Source of the DNA: CALGFI01 sp963786805
GTDB taxonomy: Bacteria > Actinomycetota > UBA4738 > HRBIN12
Direction of reading: 5' to 3'
Assembly: GCA_963786805.1 (NCBI GenBank)
Contig: CAWBAK010000005.1
Coordinates: forward strand, 124,001-188,000
Length of the DNA: 64,000 nucleotides
Shown here: piece by piece, positions 26,535-35,100 of the stretch
How positions within the stretch are numbered: position 1 is the stretch's first letter
How the letters are laid out: every line of letters begins with the position of its first letter
Notes under the pieces: generated by a model
Told to the model about the DNA's origin: nothing
The model's input: the letters and a program-made list of their open reading frames with translations, nothing else
Database searches by the model: none
Made by a program: the position numbers and the translations under genes

Positions 26535-26546
26535 CCCACCGCTGCC

Positions 26547-27026
26547 ATGTTGATCGAGATGACGCTCGCCGGCGTCCGGATCGAGCTCCCCACCAACTCA
26601 CCCATCGTGCTGTTGCGCGAGGCGTCCGGCGAACGCTTCCTGCCGATCTGGATCGGTCAGCCCGAGGCGGCGGCGATCGCGATCGCGTTGCAAGGCGTCG
26701 TTACTCCGCGACCGATGACGCACGACCTCCTGAAGAACATCCTGGAGGAGATGGCGGTGCAGGTGGACAGCATCGTGATCAGCGAGCTGCGCGACGGAAC
26801 GTTCTACGCGTTGATCAACATGCAGCGCAACGGCAGCACGTACGAGGTCTCCTCGAGGCCTTCGGACGCGATCGCGCTCGCCGTTCGGCTTGGCTGCAAG
26901 ATCTTCGCGAACGAGGAGGTCCTGTCGGAAGCCTCGATCCTCATCCCGAACGAGGGCGAGGAAGAAGAAGAGGTCGAGAAGTTCCGCGAGTTCCTCGAGA
27001 ACGTGAAGCCCGAGGACTTCCAGTAG
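26547..27026 (+). CDS. Bifunctional nuclease family protein (DUF151)
   Basis: 159 residues. PIVLLREASGERFLPIWIGQ (about 14-33) and the following PEAAAIAIAL are the DUF151 signature. RPSDAIALAVRLGCKIFA (about 104-121) is the second conserved block. Members degrade DNA or RNA in plants and bacteria tested; the M. tuberculosis orthologue is Rv1829. A very acidic C-terminal run (EGEEEEEVEKF) follows. It sits between ftsR-like and merR genes as expected. Confidence 0.9.
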   Translation: MLIEMTLAGVRIELPTNSPIVLLREASGERFLPIWIGQPEAAAIAIALQGVVTPRPMTHDLLKNILEEMAVQVDSIVISELRDGTFYALINMQRNGSTYEVSSRPSDAIALAVRLGCKIFANEEVLSEASILIPNEGEEEEEVEKFREFLENVKPEDFQ

Positions 27027-27122
27027 TCCCGGGAACGCGGCGATCAGCCATAGAGGATCTCGGTCGCCCGGAACGCGCTGCGGTCGCAGCGGTTCCGTTC
27101 GTTCACCTTCCCCGGCGGATGT

Positions 27123-27151
27123 TTGACACCCACGGGTCCGCAGCCTACGCT
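27123..27151 (+). promoter_or_regulatory. SigA-type promoter of the second MerR gene
   Basis: A consensus TTGACA (27123-27128), a 17-nt spacer and TACGCT (27146-27151) give transcription from about 27158. The 23-nt leader carries CGGAG before ATG 27181. This is the best -35/-10 pair in the window on the plus strand. Confidence 0.8.
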
Positions 27152-27180
27152 CCCGACGTCCGCGTAATTACGGAGTTGTC

Positions 27181-27630
27181 ATGGCTGAGCAGGGATATCG
27201 CGTCCCCGAGGTCACCAAGATCGTCGGCATCAGCTACCGCCAGCTCGACTACTGGGCACGGACAGGGCTGGTACGACCCTCGGTGAAGGACGCGCAGGGC
27301 TCCGGGAGCCAGCGGCTGTATTCCTTCGAGGATCTCGCCCTGCTCAAGGTGATCAAGCGGATGATCGACTCCGGGGTGGACCTGAAGAGCGTCCGCAAAG
27401 CCATGAAGACGCTCAAGACCCTGGACGAGCCTGCCCTGGGCGCCACCCTCATCTCGGACGGGAACCGTATCTACCAGGTGGAGTCGCCGGAAGAGGTGGT
27501 GGACCTCGTGAAGGGCGGGCAGGCGGTCTTCGCGATCGCGCTGGACAAGATATGGACCGATCTGGAGGGGACCCTGGCGAAGGGAAGCCGGAAGAAGGGC
27601 CGCGGGGCCCGCGCCGCCGGAGGCGCGTGA
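27181..27630 (+). CDS. MerR family transcriptional regulator (Rv1830-like)
   Basis: 149 residues. The HTH is RVPEVTKIVGISYRQLDYWA plus RTGLVRPS (about 6-33), with YSFEDLALLKVIKRMIDSGV continuing the MerR fold. The C-terminal part is a short effector-like region with no metal-binding cysteines. Position after DUF151 matches Rv1830 of M. tuberculosis. Its stop overlaps the start of the next gene. Confidence 0.88.
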   Translation: MAEQGYRVPEVTKIVGISYRQLDYWARTGLVRPSVKDAQGSGSQRLYSFEDLALLKVIKRMIDSGVDLKSVRKAMKTLKTLDEPALGATLISDGNRIYQVESPEEVVDLVKGGQAVFAIALDKIWTDLEGTLAKGSRKKGRGARAAGGA

Positions 27631-27998
27631 GCGAGAGCGCCGTGGCCGCACCGCCGGCCCTGAAAAGCGACAACGTCCGTTTCGCCCATGCCAGCGAACG
27701 CCAGTTCGCCCAGCTCCTGGACTTCTACCAGATCGAATGGGAGTACGAGCCACGCTCCTTCGACCTCGAGTGGGACAAGCAGGGCAACGTCGTTCAACGG
27801 TTCACGCCCGACTTCTACCTGCCCCAGTACGACCTGTATATCGAGATCACGACGCTCAGTCAGAAGCTGGTGACCAAGAAGAACCGCAAGGTCCGCCGGC
27901 TTCGCGAGCAGTACCCCGGGGTCAACTGCAAGATCTTCTATCAGCGGGACTACCTGTCGCTGGTCTCGAAGTACGGCCTCGAGGACTTCTCCGGCTAA
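27627..27998 (+). CDS. Small PD-(D/E)XK-like protein of unknown role
   Basis: 123 residues, no transmembrane helix. The layout resembles PD-(D/E)XK nucleases: Glu in SERQFAQLLDFYQIEWEYEP (about 25-44), Asp in FTPDFYLPQYD (about 60-70) and Glu in LYIEITTLSQK (about 71-81). The usual E-x-K is E-I-T here; the nearest lysines are downstream in SQKLVTKKNRK, so activity is uncertain. GTG 27627 overlaps the MerR stop, coupling the two. A role in nucleic-acid cleavage or binding is inference. Confidence 0.6.
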   Translation: MSESAVAAPPALKSDNVRFAHASERQFAQLLDFYQIEWEYEPRSFDLEWDKQGNVVQRFTPDFYLPQYDLYIEITTLSQKLVTKKNRKVRRLREQYPGVNCKIFYQRDYLSLVSKYGLEDFSG

Positions 27999-28011
27999 GT
28001 GGGAGTCCGAC

Positions 28012-28017
28012 TAGACT
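28012..28017 (+). promoter_or_regulatory. -10 element, leaderless gcvPA promoter
   Basis: TAGACT ends 11 nt before the gcvPA ATG, predicting a leader of about 5 nt and no Shine-Dalgarno. Confidence 0.6.
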
Positions 28018-28028
28018 GACGCTTCGGG

Positions 28029-29354
28029 ATGAGGTTCGCACCCCATACCGACGACGACGTGCAAGGGATGCTGGAGGCGATCGGCCTCGGCAGCCTGGAT
28101 GACCTGTTCCATCAGATCCCGGCCTCCGTCCGGCTCGACCGACCCCTGGACCTTCCCGAGGGCGTCTCCGAGTTGGAGATCGTCTCGGACCTGAGGCAGC
28201 TCGCCGGCAAGAACCGGCATGCGGACGACCTCGTCTGCTTCGCCGGCGGGGGGGCCTACGACCATTTCGTCCCCGCGGTCGTGTGGGCGCTCGCCGGCCG
28301 GTCCGAGTTCTACACCTCCTACACCCCGTATCAGCCCGAGCTGTCGCAGGGCGTCCTGCAGGCGTTGTTCGAGTACCAGTCGATGATCTGCGAGCTGACG
28401 TCCATGGAGGTGAGCAACGCCTCGCTCTACGACGGCGCGACGGCGCTCGCCGAGGCCGTGAACCTGTCGCGGACGACGCCCGGACGCGACCGCGTGCTGG
28501 TGAGCGCGGCCGTGGATCCCCGCTACGTCGAGACGCTCCGCACGTACGGCCGCGGCGCCGGGTACGAGCCCGAGCTCTTCGACGTCGAGCAGGGCCGAGG
28601 CGGCGCTCCGCAGGTCGGCGACGACGTGGCATGCGTGATCGTTCAGCACCCGAACGCGTACGGCCTGCTCGAGCCGGCGCGCGAGCTGTTCGGCCTTGCG
28701 CACGCCGGGGGAGCGAGGGCCATCCAGATCTTCGACCCGCTCTCGCTCGGCGTGCTCGCGCCGCCCGGCGACCTCCGGGCCGACATCGCGGTCGCCGAGG
28801 GGCAGTCCCTCGGCAATCACCTGAACTTCGGCGGGCCGTACCTCGGGATCATCGCCACGCGGCTGGACGACGTCCGGCGTCTTCCGGGTCGGATCGTGGG
28901 GGAGACGCTCGACGTCGACGGCCAGACCGGGTACGTCCTCACGTTGCAGGCGCGCGAGCAGCACATCCGCCGCGAGAAGGCGACGAGCAACATCTGTACG
29001 AACCAGACGCTGATGGCGATCGCCGCGACCGTCTACCTGGGCTGGCTCGGGCCCGAGGGCCTGGCCGAGCTCGGACGCCACTGCGTCTCCAAGGCCGCCT
29101 ACGCAGCCGAGCGTCTCACCGAAGTCCCGGGTGTCGAACCGCTGTTCGGCGGTGCGCCGTTCTTCAAGGAGTTTCCGCTCCGTCTGCCGCGGCCGGCCTC
29201 GGAGGTCCTCGACGGGTTGATCGAGCGTGGATTCCTCGGCGGCGTGCCGCTCGAGGACGCCGACGGGCACGCCCTGCTCGTGGCCGTCACCGAACGCCGC
29301 TCGCGCGAGGAGATCGACGGGCTCGCGCTCGCCCTGAAGGAGGTGCTGGCGTGA
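28029..29354 (+). CDS. gcvPA: Glycine dehydrogenase (decarboxylating) subunit 1
   Basis: 441 residues. The N-terminal half of a split P protein: FAPHTDDDVQGMLEAIGLGS at the start, FYTSYTPYQPELSQGVLQAL (about 96-115) and NASLYDGATALAEAVNL are conserved. It pairs with subunit 2 to decarboxylate glycine and load the H protein. The stop overlaps gcvPB by 4 nt. Split P proteins are usual in many actinobacteria and firmicutes, single-chain in mycobacteria. Confidence 0.95.
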   Translation: MRFAPHTDDDVQGMLEAIGLGSLDDLFHQIPASVRLDRPLDLPEGVSELEIVSDLRQLAGKNRHADDLVCFAGGGAYDHFVPAVVWALAGRSEFYTSYTPYQPELSQGVLQALFEYQSMICELTSMEVSNASLYDGATALAEAVNLSRTTPGRDRVLVSAAVDPRYVETLRTYGRGAGYEPELFDVEQGRGGAPQVGDDVACVIVQHPNAYGLLEPARELFGLAHAGGARAIQIFDPLSLGVLAPPGDLRADIAVAEGQSLGNHLNFGGPYLGIIATRLDDVRRLPGRIVGETLDVDGQTGYVLTLQAREQHIRREKATSNICTNQTLMAIAATVYLGWLGPEGLAELGRHCVSKAAYAAERLTEVPGVEPLFGGAPFFKEFPLRLPRPASEVLDGLIERGFLGGVPLEDADGHALLVAVTERRSREEIDGLALALKEVLA

Positions 29355-30865
29355 GCGAGTCCACCGGAGGCGAGTCCACGTCGCAGCGCGGCATCGGGGC
29401 TCCGGTGCGGACCCAGGACCCGCCGGACCGCCGGGGCACCATCAAGGACCTCTCGCGCCCGGGCCGGCGCGCGTTCAGCCTGCCGCCGCTCGACGTCCCC
29501 GAAGCCCACATCGGCAAGGACCTCGCCCGAGACGGCCGGGCGGCTCTGCCCGAGATCGCCGAACGCGACCTCGTCTCCCACTACACGCGATTGTCGCAAC
29601 GCAACTACGGCGTGGACACGGGGTTCTACCCGCTCGGTTCGTGCTCGATGAAATACAACCCGAAGGTCGCCGAGAACGTCGCCCAGATCGCCGGGTTCCA
29701 GCGCCTGCATCCCCGGCAGCCGGACTCGACCTCGCAGGGAGCCCTGGAGCTCCTGTGGCGCCTGGAGCGGGCCCTCTGCGAGATCACCGGCATGTCGCGA
29801 GCGACACTCCAGCCTCCCGCCGGGGCGTGCGGTGAGCTCACCGGCCTCCTGATCATGCGCGCCTTCCACGCGAAGGCCGGGAGCCAGCGAAGGCGGATCG
29901 CGATCCCGGACTCCGCGCACGGGACCAACCCGGCGAGCGTTCGTCTGGCGGGGTTCGAGGCGGTGCACGTCCCCTCGGACGCAGGAGGTCTCGTCGACGT
30001 CGGTGCCCTCGAGAAGTTGATCGACGAGGACGTCGCCGGGCTCATGCTCACGAACCCCAACACGCTCGGCCTGTTCGAGGAGGAGATCGAACGGATCACC
30101 GCTGCGGTTCATCGGGTGGGCGGGCTCGTCTACTACGACGGGGCGAATCTGAACGCGATCCTCGGCCGGTGCCGGCCGGGCGACATGGGCTTCGACATCG
30201 TCCACATCAACACGCACAAGACCTTCGCCACGCCCCACGGCGGGGGAGGGCCGGGCGCCGGCCCGGTCGGCGTGAGCGAGCGGCTCGTTCCCTTCCTGCC
30301 CGTTCCGCGGATCGAACGGGACGAGGCGACCGGCGCCTTCGCCCTGAACGAGGACGAGCCGGACTCGATCGGCCGCATGCACGGGTTCCTCGGCAACTTC
30401 GGGGTGCTCGTCCGCGCGTACGCGTACGTGTTCCTGCACGGACGGGAGGGGCTGAAGGAGGTCGCCGAGCGCTCGGTGCTGAACGCGAACTACCTTGCCT
30501 CAAAGGTGAAGGACCTGTTCCCTCTCGCGTATCCCGACGGCCGGCCGATGCACGAGTTCGTCGCCACGGCCCGGCCGTTGAAGGAGCGGACGGGGATCCG
30601 CGCGATGGATATCGCCAAGCGCGTGGTGGACCTCGGCTATCACCCGTCGACCGTCTACTTCCCGCTCGTCGTGGAGGAGGCCATGATGGTCGAGCCCACG
30701 GAGACCGAGACCCGGGAGACGTTGGACGCGTTCGCCGAGGCGCTCCGCCGGGCCCACAAGGAAGCGCACGACGATCCCGAGCTCCTGCACGAAGCCCCCG
30801 TGACCGCGCCCGTCCGGCGCCTGGACGAGGCTCGGGCCGCGCGTCACCTCAAGCTCCGCTGGTAG
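29351..30865 (+). CDS. gcvPB: Glycine dehydrogenase (decarboxylating) subunit 2
   Basis: 504 residues. The pyridoxal-phosphate lysine is in HINTHKTFATPHGGGGPGAG (about 294-313). GVDTGFYPLGSCSMKYNPK and DSAHGTNPASV are also diagnostic. The N-terminal 30 residues are polar and variable. GTG 29351 overlaps gcvPA. No obvious terminator follows, though a small GAGCC/GGCTC hairpin lies at 30920-30935. Confidence 0.95.
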   Translation: MSESTGGESTSQRGIGAPVRTQDPPDRRGTIKDLSRPGRRAFSLPPLDVPEAHIGKDLARDGRAALPEIAERDLVSHYTRLSQRNYGVDTGFYPLGSCSMKYNPKVAENVAQIAGFQRLHPRQPDSTSQGALELLWRLERALCEITGMSRATLQPPAGACGELTGLLIMRAFHAKAGSQRRRIAIPDSAHGTNPASVRLAGFEAVHVPSDAGGLVDVGALEKLIDEDVAGLMLTNPNTLGLFEEEIERITAAVHRVGGLVYYDGANLNAILGRCRPGDMGFDIVHINTHKTFATPHGGGGPGAGPVGVSERLVPFLPVPRIERDEATGAFALNEDEPDSIGRMHGFLGNFGVLVRAYAYVFLHGREGLKEVAERSVLNANYLASKVKDLFPLAYPDGRPMHEFVATARPLKERTGIRAMDIAKRVVDLGYHPSTVYFPLVVEEAMMVEPTETETRETLDAFAEALRRAHKEAHDDPELLHEAPVTAPVRRLDEARAARHLKLRW

Positions 30866-30933
30866 CCGCTGCGGGCGACTCCCGCGTGCCTATCCGCCTC
30901 ATCCCTTCCTAGTCACCGCGAGCCATCTCCGGC

Positions 30934-30961
30934 TCAAGTCGGGCGATGGTCCTTCCGATAT
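30934..30961 (+). promoter_or_regulatory. Sigma28 / WhiG-like promoter ahead of the c-di-GMP riboswitch
   Basis: TCAAGT (30934-30939) and CCGATAT (30955-30961) resemble the FliA/SigD/WhiG consensus (TAAA, about 16 nt, CCGATA[AT]). Spacing is 17 nt from TCAA, or 16 from CAAG. Predicted transcription start is about 30967, just before the aptamer. This is the only such site noticed in the window; the assignment is by motif alone. Confidence 0.5.
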
Positions 30962-30982
30962 CAGGCACGAAGCAAGAAAGGG

Positions 30983-31102
30983 TCGGTCCCGAAAGGGCAA
31001 ACCGCCGGTGACGGCGGGGCGCAAAGCTCCGGACCTCCATGAGGGGGAGGTGGCCGAGCTGCCGAAGGATGCGAGCTCCCGAGCTCGGTCCCACGGGACC
31101 CA
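30983..31102 (+). promoter_or_regulatory. Cyclic-di-GMP-I (GEMM) riboswitch
   Basis: The two invariant GEMM-I strings are present: AGGGCAAACC (30994-31003) and CGCAAAGC (31020-31027). They flank a perfect 6-bp stem CCGCCG/CGGCGG closed by the GNRA tetraloop GTGA, as in the Vc2 aptamer. The second arm is AGCT-CGG-ACCTCC folding back on GGAGGT-CCG-AGCT (31025-31060). A closing P1 can form between GGTCCC (30985-30990) and GGGACC (31095-31100). The latter can instead pair with GGTCC at 31087-31091, a plausible switch. No T-tract follows, so control may act on the GGGAGG ribosome-binding site at 31109. Confidence 0.8.
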
Positions 31103-31120
31103 TGAGTCGGGAGGCTCGAT

Positions 31121-31594
31121 GTGTCTGGTGTCATCGATGGCCGAAGGACCCTCGCCGCGGTCTTGGCGTTGCTCCTGTCGGCCCTACTGCTGATCGGTTC
31201 GTCTCACCGCGCGGACGCCGAAGGGGAGCGGTTCGGGCGCCGCCGGCAGATGCTGGCGCTCACGAACCAGGACCGGGAGACGCGCGATCGCCGTGAGCTC
31301 GGCTTCGCCGCGACGCTGTCCAGGTACGCGAAGAGCCACAGCGCGGCGATGGCTCGCAAGGGCTACCTGTTCCACTCGACCGAGGACCAGCTCCGCGACG
31401 CGCTCGAGGGCTACGACTGGTCGATCGGCGGAGAGAACGTGGGCGTGGGCGCATCGCTCGACACCCTCGAGGACGCGTTCATGGCCAGCAAGCTTCACCG
31501 TCAGAACATCCTGCGACCGGACTTCCAGCGGGCCGCCGTCGGGGTGATCCGCGACGGCGACCGCTTCTGGGTCACGGTGATCTTCTACGGCTGA
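31121..31594 (+). CDS. Secreted CAP/SCP domain protein (YkwD-like)
   Basis: 157 residues. A signal peptide (about 8-33: RTLAAVLALLLSALLLIGSS then HRADA) is followed by a CAP domain: MLALTNQDRETRD, LSRYAKSHSAAMARKGYLFH (catalytic-like His) and WSIGGENVGVGASLDTLEDA. CAP proteins of bacteria are surface or secreted, with mostly unknown roles. GTG 31121 has GGGAGG 6 nt upstream. It sits immediately behind the riboswitch, so c-di-GMP probably sets its expression. It is followed by a strong terminator. Confidence 0.85.
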   Translation: MSGVIDGRRTLAAVLALLLSALLLIGSSHRADAEGERFGRRRQMLALTNQDRETRDRRELGFAATLSRYAKSHSAAMARKGYLFHSTEDQLRDALEGYDWSIGGENVGVGASLDTLEDAFMASKLHRQNILRPDFQRAAVGVIRDGDRFWVTVIFYG

Positions 31595-31627
31595 TCCCCG
31601 GGCGCCCGCAGGGCGCTCGGAAGGCGG

Positions 31628-31654
31628 AGACCCCGGGTCGAGGACCCGGGGTCT
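31628..31654 (+). terminator. Terminator of the CAP gene
   Basis: Perfect 11-bp stem AGACCCCGGGT / ACCCGGGGTCT with a 5-nt loop, followed by TCT. It lies 34 nt after the CAP stop codon. Confidence 0.8.
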
Positions 31655-31687
31655 TCTGCAACTCCCGACTCCTACCCCCCTCATCGC

Positions 31688-31726
31688 CCTCGCTCTGGAG
31701 CATCTCCTCGATGCTCTGGAGCGAGG
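31688..31726. repeat. Inverted repeat with internal TG/TG loop
   Basis: CCTCGCTC-TG-GAGCAT and ATGCTC-TG-GAGCGAGG pair perfectly around a 7-nt loop, interrupted only by a symmetric TG/TG mismatch. It lies in the gap between two convergent genes; function unknown, possibly a second terminator. Confidence 0.6.
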
Positions 31727-31773
31727 CCGAGCAGAAGGCGAGAGCGGATCTCGGACCGGGGAAGGGCGTGCCG

Positions 31774-31801
31774 GTGGGGCCTCGGTCGCCCGAGGCCCCA
31801 C
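31774..31801. terminator. Additional strong hairpin, terminator-like
   Basis: Perfect 12-bp stem GTGGGGCCTCGG / CCGAGGCCCCAC with loop TCGC. It is the third stem-loop in 175 bp after the CAP gene. It could act on either strand. Confidence 0.5.
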
Positions 31802-32061
31802 GGCTCCCTCCCGATCGCTTGGCGTTCGTAGACCTCACGCTTCCCGTTGCCGGCCCCGACTAACGGATACCTGTCGGTCATCCGTCGCGACGGGCATCCC
31901 CCGCCGTGCACGGTCCGTAGCCTAAGCGCCGGACGTCCAAGGGCGCAATGGACCATGGGCCATGGTTCGGGGTTCCCCTTCGGCCTAGGTCTTGCGGCGG
32001 TCGCGAGCCGTAGGTCACGGATGAGCGATCGGCGACGAACGAATGGCCTTCCCGGCAAACG
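31802..32061. other. Unassigned 260-nt intergenic stretch between convergent genes
   Basis: No coding frame here looks real on either strand. A TAGCCT hexamer occurs on the plus strand at 31918-31923 without a clear -35. It could house a small RNA, but nothing recognisable was found. Confidence 0.4.
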
Positions 32062-32094
32062 GGGTGGCCCCGGGGCTTCGCCCCCCGGGGCCAC
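32062..32094 (-). terminator. Terminator of the DUF11 surface-protein gene
   Basis: Perfect 13-bp stem GGTGGCCCCGGGG / CCCCGGGGCCACC with a 7-nt loop, 21 nt beyond the stop codon of the minus-strand gene. It lacks a T-tract, as expected at this GC content. Confidence 0.75.
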
Positions 32095-32115
32095 CGAGCG
32101 TCCGAACCCTCCGCG

Positions 32116-35100
32116 TTACCGACCGGATGCGTCGCGAGCGGGCACCTCTCGGCGACGGCCCAGCCACAGCAGGCCGGTGCCGAACGTGAGCATCAGGAGC
32201 GCGAGACCGACCAGCGACACGACCGCGCCCGAGCCCGTGAACGCGATCCCGCCCGGGGGAGTCTTCGTCGGGGTCACGGTGGTTCCGCGCACCACACCGA
32301 CCGTCTCGGTGTCTTCGTCGGAGACCTCGGTCCCGTTCTCGTCCTCACCCAGCGCGATGGCGACGTTCGTGATCTCCACGTTCGCGTTGTTCGGGATCGT
32401 GAACGTGCCGGTGCACTCTCGTGAGTGGCCGGGCTCGAGCTTCGGGATGTCGCAGATGTGCCCGAGGATGTCGTCGTCGACCGTGATGTCGAACAGCGTG
32501 ACATCGCCGGTGTTGGTCACCGTGTACGTGTAGGTGATGACCTCGCCGGGCCCACCCGAGTCGGGGTTGGCCTTCTTCACGATCTCGATGGCCGGCTTGA
32601 GGATCTCGACCACGTGGTCGTCGCTGTCACACACCGTGCCCGAGCAGACCGTGGCCGTGTTCGGCAGGGGATCGGGATCGGAATCCGTCACCACGTGCGT
32701 ACACGAGTAGTGCCAGGTCTCGCCCGTGTCCAAGAGACCGTTGCCGTTGGTGTCGCCCGTGGGACCGGTCAGGGTCCCGGGGTCGCACCGTGGGTCGGAG
32801 ACCTGGACGTTGGCCAAGGGGCCGCTGCCCTGCTCCAGCGTCACGTCGAAGGTGTAGGTGATCTTGTCGCCCACGTAGGCCGTGGCCGGCCCGTTCTTGA
32901 CGATGTCGATCCCCGGCGGGCACTGGACCGTGACGCTCGCCTGGCCTTGTGCCGACCCGGCGTTCGACGAGTTCGCCACGGCCACGTTCGTGAACGTGCC
33001 GCACGAGGCCGAAGACGTTGCCGTCGAGATCACGTGGACCGTCTTGCTCTCGCCGGCCTGGAGCGTGCCGAAGGTACAGCTCAGCGAGTTCCCGACGAGC
33101 GAGCACTGCGCCGCCCCCGTCCCGCCGTTGATCGACCAGGTCACGCCCGGCACCGATGGGATCGTGTCGCTCAGGGTGACGTTGTTCGCGGCTGCCGAAC
33201 CCGAGTTCGTCACCGCGATCGTGAACCCGATCGGGCTCGGCGGTGTCACGGAGGCGGCGTCGGCCGTCTTCGTGACCGAAAGAGCCGGTACTGCGGGCGA
33301 GCCGCAGCCTTCGATCTGGGTCGTCACGGTGCCGCTGGACTGGATCGTCACCGGCTGCTCGTTCACCTCGTGCGTGCCGGTCGCCTGGTTCTGGATCTGG
33401 ACGCACTGGCCGGCCGGGACGGTGGCGGTGATCGAGATCGTCGCGCTGCCGCCGCCCGAGATGTTCCCCAGGTCGCAGTTGACCGTGTTCGTGGTCGTCG
33501 TGCAGGAGCCCTGAGAAGGCGTCCCGACCGGGCCGGTCAGGGGAGAGGGGACGGCGTCAGCGATCTTGACGTTGAACGCGGTCGCGTTCCCACTGTTGGA
33601 GACGGTCAGGTTGTAGGTGATCGACGTCCCTTGCTGCACCGTCGCCGGCCCCGACTTGCCGATCGTCAGGCTCGACGCGCACCCCACGACGTCCCCCGTG
33701 GCCGTCGCCGGGCTCCCCGGGATCGTCTGCGGAGCTGCGGCGCCGAAGGTGCCCGAGACCGTGTTCGTGAACGGTCCGCAGGTCGTTGGCGCGGTGGCGG
33801 TGATCGTCACCGAAGCCGACCCACCCGCGGCGATCGTGCCGAGGCTACAGCTCACCGTCCCGCTCGAGTGCGTACAGAACGGAGGTGTGCTCGGGCTGCC
33901 GGTGGCATCCGGGCTGGAGGACACGAAGATGAACCCGGACGGCAGGGTGTCGGTCACGTTGACGTTGGTCGCCGCATCGTTGCCCGTGTTGGAGACCGTG
34001 ATCGTCCAGGTGATGTTCGCGCCCGCGGCGACCGTTGAGGCACCGGTCTTGGCGATGCTCACGCTCGGCGCGCATCCCGTGACCGTGACGATAACCTGAC
34101 TGCTGTTGACACCGGCCGGGTCCTGGGTCGAGGCGACGTGCGCCTGGTTCGTGAGGGTCGGGCAGGAACCCGTAGGAGCGGTGACCGACACGACGACGAG
34201 GAGCTCGTCGGCCCCACCGGCCGCACCGTCGTTCGCGGCCAGGGTGACGGCGGGACATGTGATGGTGTTGCCCGCTCCGACGGTACACGTGCCGTCCGTC
34301 GATGCATCCGGCGGATCCATGTCATAGGTCGCCGAGACGCCGGTGAGCGAGTCGTTGAGGTCGTCGGTGACCACCACGCCCGTCGCCTGAGCGTTCCCCG
34401 TGTTCGTCACGAGGATCTCGTAGGAGAAGGTTCCGCCCGGTGCGACGGTGGTGATCGTCTGTCCCGCGGCGTTCTTCGCCGTCTTGACGATCGTCAGGCT
34501 CGGCGCGCAACCGGTCACGTTGCCGGTAACCGTGTTGCTCGAGACCGGCGTCCCGTTCCCGTCCCAGTCGATGGTTGCCGTGTTGCTGTACGGACCGCAG
34601 GTGTTCGGAGCGGTGGCCTTGATGGTGACGACCACGAAGTCCTGGCCATCCCCGGTCGTGCCGTCCGCTCCAGCGAGCGTGCCGACGTTACAGGTCACCG
34701 TCTGGCCGACGACGCCACAGGCTGCGGGTGCGGGGTTCGCGCCGGGATCGACGTCGAAGGATGGCGCGTCCGCCCCGCCGAGGATCACGAAGCCCGCTGG
34801 CAGCGTGTCAGCGATCACGACGCCCGTGACGCTGCCGACCTCCTGGCTCTCAGCCATGATGGTGAAGGTCACCGTCCCGCCGGCTGCGACGTCACCAGCG
34901 GGGGAGGCCGTCTTGCTGATGGCGATCCCACACCCGACGACCGTGACCGTCGACTGACTGCTGGTGACCGGTGGGTTCGTTCCATTCTGCGCCCATTGGA
35001 CCGATGCCGTGTTGTTCAGCGTCTCGCAGGTCCTGGGGGACGTGGCCGTGACGGTCACGCGAACGGTGTCCGTGCTCGTCCCGTTGCTCGCGGCCAGCGT

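Noticed and set aside
31681..32094. 137-codon minus-strand frame between the CAP and DUF11 genes
   Set aside because: It runs through a terminator hairpin and two other stem-loops; composition is not protein-like.
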